Shown in pieces: positions 21,303-31,532 of a stretch of DNA of 64,000 bases. A model generated the notes under the pieces. The model made no database searches, was not told the origin of the DNA, and saw only the letters and a list, made by a program, of their open reading frames with translations. The DNA comes from Sphingobacterium sp. (GTDB taxonomy: Bacteria; Bacteroidota; Bacteroidia; Sphingobacteriales; Sphingobacteriaceae). The stretch covers positions 1 through 64,000 of the forward strand of contig JALAGS010000116.1 of assembly GCA_022712315.1 (NCBI GenBank), read 5' to 3'. The position numbers and the translations under genes are program-made. Numbering within the stretch: the first letter of the stretch is position 1; each line of letters opens with the position of its first letter.

Positions 21303-22841
21303 ATGAAAATTAAAAAATCTATTCTTGCGCTTCTTTTTTGTACGCTTTCCTATGTAAAGGCACAGGAAAAATTAGTGGATAAAGTACAAGCCTATGTTCA
21401 AGAGTTTAATAATAACGATAGCGAAGCAGTGATCAATAAGATTCCAAACAAGGATGCCTACGTCTGGATGATGGCGAATATTCCTTTATTGGATTGTCCA
21501 GATAGGGAAATTGAGCAAACTTATTATTTCCGATGGTGGTCCTATCGAAAGCATATTAAGTCGAGCCTTGAAGGTACCTTGGTGACAGAATTTATAGAAC
21601 CGGTAAAACATGCCGGCAAATACAATTCGATCAGTTGCGCACTGGGTCATCATTTGTATGAAGGGAGATGGATTCGCGACAATGCGTTTTTAAAAGAATA
21701 CATTGATTTTTGGCTTTATCATGCCGATAAAGGTCAGTCCAAGCGCAGGTTCCATCAGTTTAGCTCTTGGCTACCCGATGCTTTATTAGCTTATTATAAA
21801 GTCAATCCGGACAAGCAATACTTAAAAGACCGACTATCTGATCTGGATCTAGATTTTGAAAAATGGGAGCAGGAAAGGAAAGGTAAGAATGGTCTCTTTT
21901 GGCAATTTGATGTTCAGGATGGAATGGAAGAGTCTGTCTCTGGTGGACGCAAAGTCCATAATATGCGACCTTCGATCAATAGCTATATGTATGGAAATGC
22001 TGTAGCGATAGCAGCAATTGCCGAATTGGTGTCTAATCCAATATTAGAGAAAAAGTACAGCATGTATGCGCAGTCTTTGCGCCAATTGGTGCTGGATTCA
22101 CTCTGGGACAAAGAGAATCAGTTCTTTAAAACAAAACTGGAGAAAGGTTCTTTACATCCCACCCGTGAGGCAATTGGTTTTGTTCCTTGGTACTTTCATT
22201 TACCGCCAGACAAAGCGACTTATGGAAAAGCTTGGCTCCAGTTGCCGGATACAGCAGGGTTTAATGCTCCGTGGGGAATAACGACGGCTGAGCGGCGAGA
22301 ACCTACATTTAGGACGCGTGGCACTGGGCATAGTTGCGAATGGGATGGTGCCATTTGGCCATTTACGAGTTCACAGACGATTCGGGGAATGGCTAATTAC
22401 TTAAGTGACTATAAAAAAAATAAGGGGATAAATGCTAACGACCTATACGAACAAGTTCATAAATATGCCAAGTCCCATGTGATGAATGGTAGACCTTATA
22501 TAGGTGAATATCAGGATGAAAAGACGGGAGAATGGTTGAAAGGCGACAATCCGAGAAGTAAATTTTATAACCATTCGACATTTGCAGATATCATTATTCA
22601 GGATTTAATCGGAGTAAAGCCGCAAACTAATTCTTTGCTTGAGATAAAACCATTGATTTCGAAAGATAAGTGGGATTACTTTGCACTAACCCAATTGACG
22701 TATCACCATAAGAACATTGCTATTTATTGGGATGTTACAGGTGAAAGATATCACAAAGGAAAAGGATTGACCATCTATGTAGATGGGAAGATGTCCTTAC
22801 AACAAAAGGATTTAAAAAATTGTAAGATTAACTTAAATTAA
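21303..22841 (+). CDS. Secreted six-hairpin (MGH1/trehalase-like) glycosidase, family unclear
   Basis: (alpha/alpha)6-type motifs: YYFRWWSYRKH, ISCALGHHLYEGRWIRDN, SCEWDGAIWPFTSSQTIRGMANYL. Confidence 0.65.
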   Translation: MKIKKSILALLFCTLSYVKAQEKLVDKVQAYVQEFNNNDSEAVINKIPNKDAYVWMMANIPLLDCPDREIEQTYYFRWWSYRKHIKSSLEGTLVTEFIEPVKHAGKYNSISCALGHHLYEGRWIRDNAFLKEYIDFWLYHADKGQSKRRFHQFSSWLPDALLAYYKVNPDKQYLKDRLSDLDLDFEKWEQERKGKNGLFWQFDVQDGMEESVSGGRKVHNMRPSINSYMYGNAVAIAAIAELVSNPILEKKYSMYAQSLRQLVLDSLWDKENQFFKTKLEKGSLHPTREAIGFVPWYFHLPPDKATYGKAWLQLPDTAGFNAPWGITTAERREPTFRTRGTGHSCEWDGAIWPFTSSQTIRGMANYLSDYKKNKGINANDLYEQVHKYAKSHVMNGRPYIGEYQDEKTGEWLKGDNPRSKFYNHSTFADIIIQDLIGVKPQTNSLLEIKPLISKDKWDYFALTQLTYHHKNIAIYWDVTGERYHKGKGLTIYVDGKMSLQQKDLKNCKINLN

Positions 22842-22842
22842 T

Positions 22843-24429
22843 ATGATCAGAAAGCGCTATCATTGCGGAATAGTAATTGTTTTTCTTTGTTTATCCATGT
22901 TGGGTTTGCAAGCCCAAACTTGGCTAAATGTCACGGATTTTGGCGCGAGGAAAGACAGTACCGGAAGCAATACATTGGTAATCAAAAAAGCTATTGCAGC
23001 AGCTGCAAATAGAGGTGGGGGAACGATTTATTTCCCAGCAGGAAAATATATCACAGGACCAATTCATCTGAAAAGTAATATTACGATTCATATTGATGCT
23101 GGTGCTGAGTTACATTTTAGCGATAATTTTGATGATTATTTACCTATGGTAGAATCCAGGTGGGAAGGAACTGCTGTTACGAACTTTTCGCCATTATTTT
23201 ACGGGAATAACCTTGAGAATATTAGTATTCAAGGACGTGGGATCATTGACGGACACGGTAAAAAATGGTGGGGCTATTCGGAGGTTGAAGTTAAGAAACA
23301 GACTGAAGACAGTAAATGGCAAAAAGAATTTAAACGCCTCAATAAGGATGTTTTGGCTCCAGATCTTCCCGGATGGATCGAAAGAGGATTTTTACGTCCA
23401 CCGTTTATACAGTTCTTAAACTGTAAAAATATACAGATCAAAGATATTAAAATTCAGAATTCACCTTTTTGGACAATTAATCCACAATATTGTGATAACG
23501 TAACCGTGGATGGTGTGACTATAGACAACCCGCCGTCCCCTAACACCGATGGCATTAATCCAGAATCATGTTCCAATGTTCGCATCGCCAATTGCCACAT
23601 TAGTGTGGGGGATGACTGCATCACCATAAAATCTGGTAAGGATCGATCGGGAAGAAAGATCAATATCCCAGCAGAGAATTATACCATTACAAACTGTACA
23701 ATGCTTCGCGGGCATGGCGGGGTCGTTATCGGAAGTGAGATGTCGGGCGGAGTAAAAAATATTGTGATTTCCAACTGTATTTTCGATGGAACCGATCGCG
23801 GTATACGTCTAAAAACCGCCAGAGGTAGAGGCGGTGTGGTTGAAAATATTCAAGTATCTAATATTGTCATGCGCGACATTAGGGACCAAGCAGTCGTCAT
23901 GGATATGGAGTACGCTAAAAGTGAACAGGAGTCTATTAGTGAACGCACGCCTAAGTTCAGGAATATCTATATTAACAATTTATCTGGAACAACAAACCGT
24001 ATTGGTTATATAAGGGGCTTGGAAGAGATGCCTATAGAGAATGTGGTATTTTCGGATATTAATATGCAGGGAGTTACTGGTTTTTCAGCACTGAATGTGA
24101 ATGGGTTAACATTGAGTAACGTGAACGTATCGATCAAGCAAGGTGGCCTATTATCCGTCAATAATGGCAAAGAACTGAATCTATTAAATTTAAAAAACAC
24201 GACGCCAATAGCAGAAAAAGCGCTTATCGAGCTAGAAAACTGTAAAGAAGTTAATGTGCAGAGCTGTTTTCCTACTATAGGCACAGCACTATTTTTGGAC
24301 TTAGTTGGTTCTGCGAATGAATATATTTATGTTCATAGTAATAATCTAGCAAGAGTAAAACAAATTCTCCGTGGTACCTACAAAAGTGGTCAGCTCACAT
24401 CAAATATAAATCCTTTGGAAACTAAATAA
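22843..24429 (+). CDS. GH28 polygalacturonase-family glycosidase
   Basis: Beta-helix; NTDGINPESCSNVRIANCHISVGDDCITIKSG, RGHGGVVIGSEMSGG, RGIRLKTARGRGG. Confidence 0.93.
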   Translation: MIRKRYHCGIVIVFLCLSMLGLQAQTWLNVTDFGARKDSTGSNTLVIKKAIAAAANRGGGTIYFPAGKYITGPIHLKSNITIHIDAGAELHFSDNFDDYLPMVESRWEGTAVTNFSPLFYGNNLENISIQGRGIIDGHGKKWWGYSEVEVKKQTEDSKWQKEFKRLNKDVLAPDLPGWIERGFLRPPFIQFLNCKNIQIKDIKIQNSPFWTINPQYCDNVTVDGVTIDNPPSPNTDGINPESCSNVRIANCHISVGDDCITIKSGKDRSGRKINIPAENYTITNCTMLRGHGGVVIGSEMSGGVKNIVISNCIFDGTDRGIRLKTARGRGGVVENIQVSNIVMRDIRDQAVVMDMEYAKSEQESISERTPKFRNIYINNLSGTTNRIGYIRGLEEMPIENVVFSDINMQGVTGFSALNVNGLTLSNVNVSIKQGGLLSVNNGKELNLLNLKNTTPIAEKALIELENCKEVNVQSCFPTIGTALFLDLVGSANEYIYVHSNNLARVKQILRGTYKSGQLTSNINPLETK

Positions 24430-27227
24430 TGCGTTTATACCTGTATCTCATTGCCTCGGTTTTATCGATGTGCCCCTTCAGTTCCGCTTTGGCACAAACA
24501 CGTGTGTGGTTTGATCATCCTGCCCATCAGTGGGAGGAGGCTTTACCGATTGGTAATGGGCGGTTGGGAGCGATGGTTTATGGAGGAGTCGAGAAAGAAG
24601 AATTACAATTTAATGAAGAGTCGTTATGGACGGATGGGCCGCGAAATTATAATAAAAAGGGTGCATCGAAGTATCTTTCACTTATACGGGACTTGCTTGA
24701 TCGCGGACAGCAGAAAGAAGCAGAATCTTTGGCGATGCGGGAATTTATGGGCCTTAAAAGTGAATCAGAAGATCCTATTACTTGGTTGGAGAAGATTGGA
24801 CACATTCGGGAGCAAGCACATGGGCCTTTTGAGTTCGCTTTTGATGATAGCAAATGGCCCCTTATAACAGTTCCGCATTATGAAGGTTGGGAGAGTCAGG
24901 GGCTGGAAGGACTGGACGGGGCTGTTTGGTTTCGTTATGAATTTAACCTTTCAAAAAATGAGCTATCAGAGCGCTGGTCGTTGGATTTAAATAAGATCCG
25001 AACTAATGATTATACTTACATTAATGGTAAACTCGTAGGTCATTCGACAGGAGATGAAACCAGAAGATTGTATCAAATCCCGTTGAATTTATTGCGGGAA
25101 GGAAAGAATAGTATAGCAATTCAGGTGATCAATCTTGAAGGAAAAGGTGGTGTAGCAGGGTATAAAGATTCTAAACAATCCATAGGGTTAAAAAGTAACA
25201 GGGGGAAATTTGTCTCGTTAAATGGACAGTGGAAATACCATATTCAAGATCAAAACAGTCCCAAAATAGGGAATTATCAGGCATCCTATCAGCCTTTTGG
25301 TACGTTAAATTTACAATTCGATCATAAAGTTGCAAAGAACTATAGGCGAATCCTCGATTTGGATAAAGGCGAGGTTCGCGTCAACTATGATGCTAATGGA
25401 ATTCATTATAAAAGAACTTACTTTGCAAGTTATCCCCAGAATTTTATTGGTATACTGTTAGGTGCTGATCAGAAGAAAAAAATTACTTTTAGGCTTAGCC
25501 TGAACACCAAACACCAGCGATCAAAACTTGAACGCCTTGATAATTCTTCAATCCGTTTGGAGGTATGGGTGAAAAATGGATCCATGCGAGGAACAGCTTT
25601 CCTACAGCTTAAATTGAAGGGGGGGCAGATGTCATATAATGGTAACGAGCTTATCGTGCAACAAGCGGATGAAGCTCAAATTTATCTGACTGCCGCAACA
25701 AATTTTAAATCTTATCGCGAGCTGACCGATCAGTATGCTGCTGTCGCATTGGAGAGATTTAAAAATGTATGTACCTTGGACTTTAATCAATTGTATCAAA
25801 TTCATCAACGAGATTATCAGCTTTTGTATCATCGCTTTGCAATAGATTTTGGTGCTGGAAAACAGCTTGATACGATCCCAATAGATAGGCGGTTACAAAA
25901 GTCAGCAATGCTTGATGATCCAGGTCTGCTCGCACTTTATGTACAATTTGCCCGTTATTTACAGATTGCTGCGTCTCGGCCAGGTAGCCAACCCATGAAT
26001 CTTCAAGGTATTTGGAATCCACTTTTGGAACCATCCTGGGGGAGCAAATATACTACCAACATTAATTTGGAGATGAACTATTGGCCCACGGAAGCCTTAA
26101 ATCTATCGGAATTACAGCACCCCTTATTTCAAATGATTAAAGATCTTCATCTGGCGGGTTCAGAAACCGCTAAAGAATATTATGCTGCTCGTGGTTGGGT
26201 TTTACATCATAATACAGATTTATGGCGAGGTACAGCTCCCATCAATAATTCCAATCATGGTATATGGCCCACGGGTGGTGCTTGGTTGGTGAGACATCTT
26301 TGGGAACATTATCAATATACACAAGACCGACAATTTTTAAAGGAATATTATCCAATCATTAAGGACGCAACCTTATTTTTTAAAGATTTTCTCGTCAAAG
26401 ATAAGGCAACTGGATGGTTGGTAAGTTCGCCTTCCAACTCACCAGAAAATGGAGGTTTGGTCAAAGGACCTACCATGGATCATCAGATTATTCGTTCATT
26501 GTTTGATATTTTCAATAGATGCTCAATGTTATTGGACAAGGATATTATCTTGCGGGATTCAATTATTGCCATGCGGGATCAGATTGCACCGAACCAAATT
26601 GGTCAATATGGTCAACTCCAGGAGTGGTTGACAGATTTGGACGATCCAGAGAATAAACATCGGCATGTGTCCCATTTGTGGGGTTTATTTCCAGGGGATG
26701 AAATCAACAGGGTTCAATCCCCGAAATTGGTTGAAGCGGCAAAGCGCTCTTTGGTATTAAGAGGAGATGAAGGAACAGGTTGGAGTCTGGCTTGGAAAAT
26801 TAACTTTTGGGCTAGATTAAAAGATGCCCAGCATGCCTATCATATGGTAAAAATGCTATTGCGGCCCGCGGGTAAAGACGGAGGTTCTTATCCTAATTTA
26901 TTTGATGCCCATCCACCATTTCAAATCGATGGAAATTTCGGTGGAGCATCGGGAATTATCGAGATGTTGCTTCAGAGCCATGTCGATGGGATTGAACTAT
27001 TACCAGCATTACCAGCTGAAATCGGCACAGGCAACGTCAAGGGACTCAAAGCGCGAGGGGCATTTCAGATCAATATGGAATGGAAAGATAATCAATTATT
27101 AGGATTGACTGTTGAATCGCTTTCAGGTGAAGAACTGCATCTGCGTTATGGCAGTCGTGACGTAAAGATGAAAACAAAAAGAGGCAAATCTTATGCTTTT
27201 GATAAAGAATTGAAGTTAAAGAAATAA
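24429..27227 (+). CDS. GH95-family glycosidase (alpha-L-fucosidase/galactosidase type) with inserted jelly-roll domain
   Basis: WEEALPIGNGRLGAMVYGGVEKEELQFNEESLWTDGP, NLQGIWNPLLEPSWGSKYTTNINLEMNYWP, FQIDGNFGGASGIIEMLLQS. Confidence 0.9.
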   Translation: MRLYLYLIASVLSMCPFSSALAQTRVWFDHPAHQWEEALPIGNGRLGAMVYGGVEKEELQFNEESLWTDGPRNYNKKGASKYLSLIRDLLDRGQQKEAESLAMREFMGLKSESEDPITWLEKIGHIREQAHGPFEFAFDDSKWPLITVPHYEGWESQGLEGLDGAVWFRYEFNLSKNELSERWSLDLNKIRTNDYTYINGKLVGHSTGDETRRLYQIPLNLLREGKNSIAIQVINLEGKGGVAGYKDSKQSIGLKSNRGKFVSLNGQWKYHIQDQNSPKIGNYQASYQPFGTLNLQFDHKVAKNYRRILDLDKGEVRVNYDANGIHYKRTYFASYPQNFIGILLGADQKKKITFRLSLNTKHQRSKLERLDNSSIRLEVWVKNGSMRGTAFLQLKLKGGQMSYNGNELIVQQADEAQIYLTAATNFKSYRELTDQYAAVALERFKNVCTLDFNQLYQIHQRDYQLLYHRFAIDFGAGKQLDTIPIDRRLQKSAMLDDPGLLALYVQFARYLQIAASRPGSQPMNLQGIWNPLLEPSWGSKYTTNINLEMNYWPTEALNLSELQHPLFQMIKDLHLAGSETAKEYYAARGWVLHHNTDLWRGTAPINNSNHGIWPTGGAWLVRHLWEHYQYTQDRQFLKEYYPIIKDATLFFKDFLVKDKATGWLVSSPSNSPENGGLVKGPTMDHQIIRSLFDIFNRCSMLLDKDIILRDSIIAMRDQIAPNQIGQYGQLQEWLTDLDDPENKHRHVSHLWGLFPGDEINRVQSPKLVEAAKRSLVLRGDEGTGWSLAWKINFWARLKDAQHAYHMVKMLLRPAGKDGGSYPNLFDAHPPFQIDGNFGGASGIIEMLLQSHVDGIELLPALPAEIGTGNVKGLKARGAFQINMEWKDNQLLGLTVESLSGEELHLRYGSRDVKMKTKRGKSYAFDKELKLKK

Positions 27228-27238
27228 TAAAGATTGGA

Positions 27239-30200
27239 TTGATGTTGTTGAGAAAACTGTTTTGCTGTGTCTGTATGTTATGGTATGGACTATTTTCATT
27301 TGGTCAGAACGTTCGTAAAACGATCGCGTTAGATTCTGGATGGGAAACCATAATGGATCAGAAAGATTCTGCAAGGTACAATGGATTTCACAATGTGTCT
27401 TTTAAGACAGATAAGGACTGGCGGAAAGTAGATGTTCCTCATAATTGGGATGGCTACGAGGGTTATCGTAGATTGCTTCATGGCAATTTACATGGTTATT
27501 CCTGGTATCGAAAAAATTTCTCGATCAAACAGCAAAAGAACAAAAATCGGTTCTATTTATTCTTCGAAGGGGTAGGCTCCTATGCGACAGTTTGGTTAAA
27601 TGGTATATGCGTGGGATATCACGCTGGGGGAAGAACTACATTTACATTGGATGTTACTGATGCAATTAAATTGGATGGTACCCCCAATCTTTTAGCTGTT
27701 CGAGCAGACCATCCGGCACATATTATGGATTTACCCTGGGTAGATGGGGGCTGTTCGACAGAAAGGGGATTTTCTGAAGGATCGCAGCCCATGGGAATCT
27801 TTAGGCCAGTGAGTCTATTGATTAAGAATGAAGTTTCTGTTACGCCCTTTGGCGAGCATTATTGGAATGATGAGACTGCTGATCATAAAAAGGCGATTCT
27901 ACATCAAATCGTCGAAGTGAGTAATAAAAGCCGAGAAAGTAAAGATTTGGAGATTGTAACCGAAGTTTTGGATCAGAATGGTAAATCAGTTATTCGATCA
28001 ACATCGAACGATCAAATAAAGGAGAACGTAATAAAGGAAATTCGGCTGAAAGATCTTATCTTAAAAAATCCGGAATTATGGTCTGTAGAGTCGCCCTATT
28101 TGTATCGTATAAAAATGCAGATCAAAATTGGTGGTCAGGTTATTGACGAGGTAGAAACACCTTATGGAATTAGGTCTGTTCGTTGGTCAAAAGGTTTAAA
28201 ACCTTCTGGTGATCCACGCCTCCTGGTTAATGGGAAGCCTATATTTATTAATGGCATTGCTGAATATGAACATAAATTGGGGCAATCGCATGCCCTTGAT
28301 AAGGAGGAGATTGATGCTCGAACTAGACAGATCAGGACGCTTGGATTCAACTCCTTTCGCGATGCCCACCAGCCACATAATCTGCGTTATCAACAAGCTT
28401 GGGATCGACATGGTATTTTATTATGGACACAGCTGGCAGCTCATATTTGGTTTGATACCCCCGTATTTCGGGAGAATTTCAAAAAATTATTGACAGAATG
28501 GGTCCGCGAACGTAGAAATAGTCCATCGGTAATTTTGTGGGGTCTTGAAAATGAAAGTACGCTACCAGAAGATTTTGCACATGAGTGTACGGTATTGATT
28601 CGGAAATTAGACCCGACTGCTTCTATACAACGATTAGTGACTACTTGTAACGGTGGCAGTGGAACCGATTGGGATGTTCCGCAAAATTGGACAGGTACTT
28701 ATGGGGGGGATCAGAAAACTTATGGCGATGACCTAATAAAGCAACAGCTTGTAGGCGAGTACGGCGCTTGGCGAAGCTTGGGTTTACATGCCGAACCACC
28801 TTATCTTCCTAATGAAAATAACTATAACGAGGAGCGTTTCGCTGATATTTTACAAACGAAAGTGCGTTTGGCAGACTCTGTTAAAAATAGCGCTATTGGA
28901 CATTATTTATGGCTTTGGAACTCACATGATAATCCGGGGCGTATTCAGGGGGGAGAAGGAAATCGGGATATCGACCGGATTGGTCCAGTGAATTATAAAG
29001 GCCTATTGACGCCTTGGGGGGAACTAACAGATGCTTATTATATGTATCTATCCCATTATGGTAGGAAGGAACAGCCCATGGTATATATTGCCATGCATTC
29101 TTGGCCAAATCGTTGGTTGGCTCCCGGAGTAAAAGACAATATTCGTATTTTCTCCAATTGTGATGAAGTTGAACTTTTTAATGATTTAGGATCCCTATCA
29201 TTAGGGAAAAAACGACATCCTGGGTTTGGGCATCATATTGAATTTGATGGTGTTAATGTGAAGTATAATATATTATATGCTGAGGGACGAATAGGTGGAG
29301 TAGTTGCTAGTCGTGATACCATCATACTACAGAACCTTCCAGAAAGTCCACATTTTGATGACTTGTATAGCACTCCATCGGAAATTCTAAAACCAGATTT
29401 GGGATATCACTATCTCTACCGTGTTAATTGTGGTGGTGATAATTATACAGATGAATTCGGGGGAGAGTGGAAAGCTGACCAACCTTATCGGTCCAAATTG
29501 TGCTGGGGCAGTAAATCTTGGGCGGATCAGTTTGAGGGGATGAACACTAATTTTGCCAGTCAACGGATAATTTTAGACCCAATTAAAGGAACAAGGGACT
29601 GGCCGCTTTTTCAGACCTTCCGCTATGGGCTAGATAAGTTGGGCTATCAATTTGACTTACCTAATGGAGATTATTTGGTCGAACTCTATTTTGCTGAGCC
29701 CTGGTATGGGAAGTTTTCATCCGGAAAAGGGGATCGTATTTTTGACATTGCTATTAATGGTCAAATTGTAGAACATAAGTTTGATATTTATAAAGAAGGA
29801 GGGTTCCAGCGTGCAGTCAGAAAAAGGTATTCTGTTAAGGTAGTTGCCGGAAAGATTTTTATAGATTTCCCACGTGTTTATGCTGGACAGGCGGTGTTAC
29901 AGGCGATTGCCATTGCCACAAAGGAGCATGTTCACCTCGTTTCAGAATTAGGCGATCAAGATTATTATAATCTAGATTCATTGCGTCAAAATATAAAACT
30001 TCATGGTTGGCTGGATATCGGCAGTGTATTGAAAAAGGAAGGGACTAAGGTAGTGTCATTTTTTTCGTTGCCATCGCCCTTGTTTGGTTCGGAATATTTT
30101 GAGCTTGATATCAATAAAACCTATAAGCTACGTTTTAAAGAAGCCACCAACGTTTTCTATCTAGGAAATAGGAAGCCTGATGATTTTGAAAGTACAAAAG

Positions 30201-30736
30201 ACAGTGTTCAATTGAACACGGGAAAATATTTTGCCGTATTCCGTAAGGTATTGAAGGCCGGGGAGGAAATTTTTATAAAGACAGCGCGCCGTGGAGAAAT
30301 TGTGGCTTTTCAGCAGCAAAGTGGTCTTCTGCCAGTGTATGACTTGAAAGAAGTTAAAAACTATAAAGCTTATCAAACCGCTTGGCGGGGAGGTGTTTCC
30401 GAAATCGAATTTGCGGGACAAAAACGTTTGGCTTTTAACAGTAATGAAGGGTATATCGCTTGGCAGTTTCAGGTCGGTGCGGCAGATGTATATGCATTAT
30501 CAATGAAGTATCATAATCCATTTAAGGAGGTGCGTCGTGCTTACTATGAAATTTTAGACAAAGAAAAGCATGTGTTAGTAGCCAGAACTCCCATACAATT
30601 AGAACCTACGCGCTCAGGAAAATGGAATTATATCAATACTGATACAAAGACAATGATTAACGCAGGTATCTATTTTGTTAAGTTGTATTCTGTTGATTCA
30701 GAAGGTGTTATTCTTGATAATCTAGAGGTTAAATAG
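27239..30736 (+). CDS. GH2-family glycosidase with malectin-like and CBM-like C-terminal domains
   Basis: WRKVDVPHNWDGYEGYRRLLHGNLHGYSWYRKNF, VILWGLENESTLP, malectin-like YRVNCGG...NGDYLVELYFAEPWYGK. Confidence 0.88.
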   Translation: MMLLRKLFCCVCMLWYGLFSFGQNVRKTIALDSGWETIMDQKDSARYNGFHNVSFKTDKDWRKVDVPHNWDGYEGYRRLLHGNLHGYSWYRKNFSIKQQKNKNRFYLFFEGVGSYATVWLNGICVGYHAGGRTTFTLDVTDAIKLDGTPNLLAVRADHPAHIMDLPWVDGGCSTERGFSEGSQPMGIFRPVSLLIKNEVSVTPFGEHYWNDETADHKKAILHQIVEVSNKSRESKDLEIVTEVLDQNGKSVIRSTSNDQIKENVIKEIRLKDLILKNPELWSVESPYLYRIKMQIKIGGQVIDEVETPYGIRSVRWSKGLKPSGDPRLLVNGKPIFINGIAEYEHKLGQSHALDKEEIDARTRQIRTLGFNSFRDAHQPHNLRYQQAWDRHGILLWTQLAAHIWFDTPVFRENFKKLLTEWVRERRNSPSVILWGLENESTLPEDFAHECTVLIRKLDPTASIQRLVTTCNGGSGTDWDVPQNWTGTYGGDQKTYGDDLIKQQLVGEYGAWRSLGLHAEPPYLPNENNYNEERFADILQTKVRLADSVKNSAIGHYLWLWNSHDNPGRIQGGEGNRDIDRIGPVNYKGLLTPWGELTDAYYMYLSHYGRKEQPMVYIAMHSWPNRWLAPGVKDNIRIFSNCDEVELFNDLGSLSLGKKRHPGFGHHIEFDGVNVKYNILYAEGRIGGVVASRDTIILQNLPESPHFDDLYSTPSEILKPDLGYHYLYRVNCGGDNYTDEFGGEWKADQPYRSKLCWGSKSWADQFEGMNTNFASQRIILDPIKGTRDWPLFQTFRYGLDKLGYQFDLPNGDYLVELYFAEPWYGKFSSGKGDRIFDIAINGQIVEHKFDIYKEGGFQRAVRKRYSVKVVAGKIFIDFPRVYAGQAVLQAIAIATKEHVHLVSELGDQDYYNLDSLRQNIKLHGWLDIGSVLKKEGTKVVSFFSLPSPLFGSEYFELDINKTYKLRFKEATNVFYLGNRKPDDFESTKDSVQLNTGKYFAVFRKVLKAGEEIFIKTARRGEIVAFQQQSGLLPVYDLKEVKNYKAYQTAWRGGVSEIEFAGQKRLAFNSNEGYIAWQFQVGAADVYALSMKYHNPFKEVRRAYYEILDKEKHVLVARTPIQLEPTRSGKWNYINTDTKTMINAGIYFVKLYSVDSEGVILDNLEVK

Positions 30737-30744
30737 TCACTAGG

Positions 30745-30757
30745 TCAGGATAGTACA
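30745..30757 (+). promoter_or_regulatory. Candidate regulator-binding motif, copy B (TCAGGATAGTACA), upstream of DUF3826-susC-susD
   Basis: Exact 13-nt match to 21220-21232. Confidence 0.5.
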
Positions 30758-30910
30758 TGATGGTTGTCCGTGAAATTTTCAGTTATATTGGATACTCAAA
30801 ATTTTTTATGTCGTTTTGACGTTTATTTTGAGGAATTATAAAAAGAAATAAAGTTAAGGGACTTTATTTAATGTTTAATAACCAAAAAAGGGATAAACCA
30901 TTTCATGCCT

Positions 30911-31519
30911 ATGAAACGTTTTGCACTATTCACATTTTTATTTTTAAGTGTGTCTATGACATTTAGTCAAACAGAAGACACCTATTGGAAAACTATTACA
31001 GATCGGTCTGCAAAAATTGTAGCTAAACTAGGGTTAGCGGATCTGACCAAACAAGAAACAGTAGTTCACATTATTCGTGATCAGTATTATCTTTTAAATG
31101 CTTGTTATACACTTCGTGATTTAAAAATCAAGGAGAATACGGATAAGAGCTTAAAAGAGCAGATCACACGGGAGACGCTTCAAGAAACAACCAATTTAAA
31201 TCAAGCTTTTGTAAAACGACTAAAAGAAGTTTTAACAGATTCAGAAGTCGAAGCGGTTAAAAACGGTATGACTTATAATGTTTATCCGAATACCGTAAAG
31301 GCCTATCAAGATATGATTCCTCGCCTTACAAAAGACGAAGTGCATATGATTGACAGTTTGCTTTATGAGGCGCGCGATTTTGCGATGCAAGCTGAATCGT
31401 CGGAAAAAAAACACGCTTGGTTCGGTAAATACAAAGGCAAAATCAATAACTATTTAGCGTCTCATGGCTATAACCTAAAAGAAGAAGGCGATAAATGGGC
31501 TGCGAGATTAAAAAAATAA
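30911..31519 (+). CDS. DUF3826-family secreted protein
   Basis: Signal peptide; KTITDRSAKIVAKLGLADLTKQETVVHIIRDQYYLLN; paralog of 54677-55315. Confidence 0.75.
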   Translation: MKRFALFTFLFLSVSMTFSQTEDTYWKTITDRSAKIVAKLGLADLTKQETVVHIIRDQYYLLNACYTLRDLKIKENTDKSLKEQITRETLQETTNLNQAFVKRLKEVLTDSEVEAVKNGMTYNVYPNTVKAYQDMIPRLTKDEVHMIDSLLYEARDFAMQAESSEKKHAWFGKYKGKINNYLASHGYNLKEEGDKWAARLKK

Positions 31520-31532
31520 CCCAGTAAATCAA

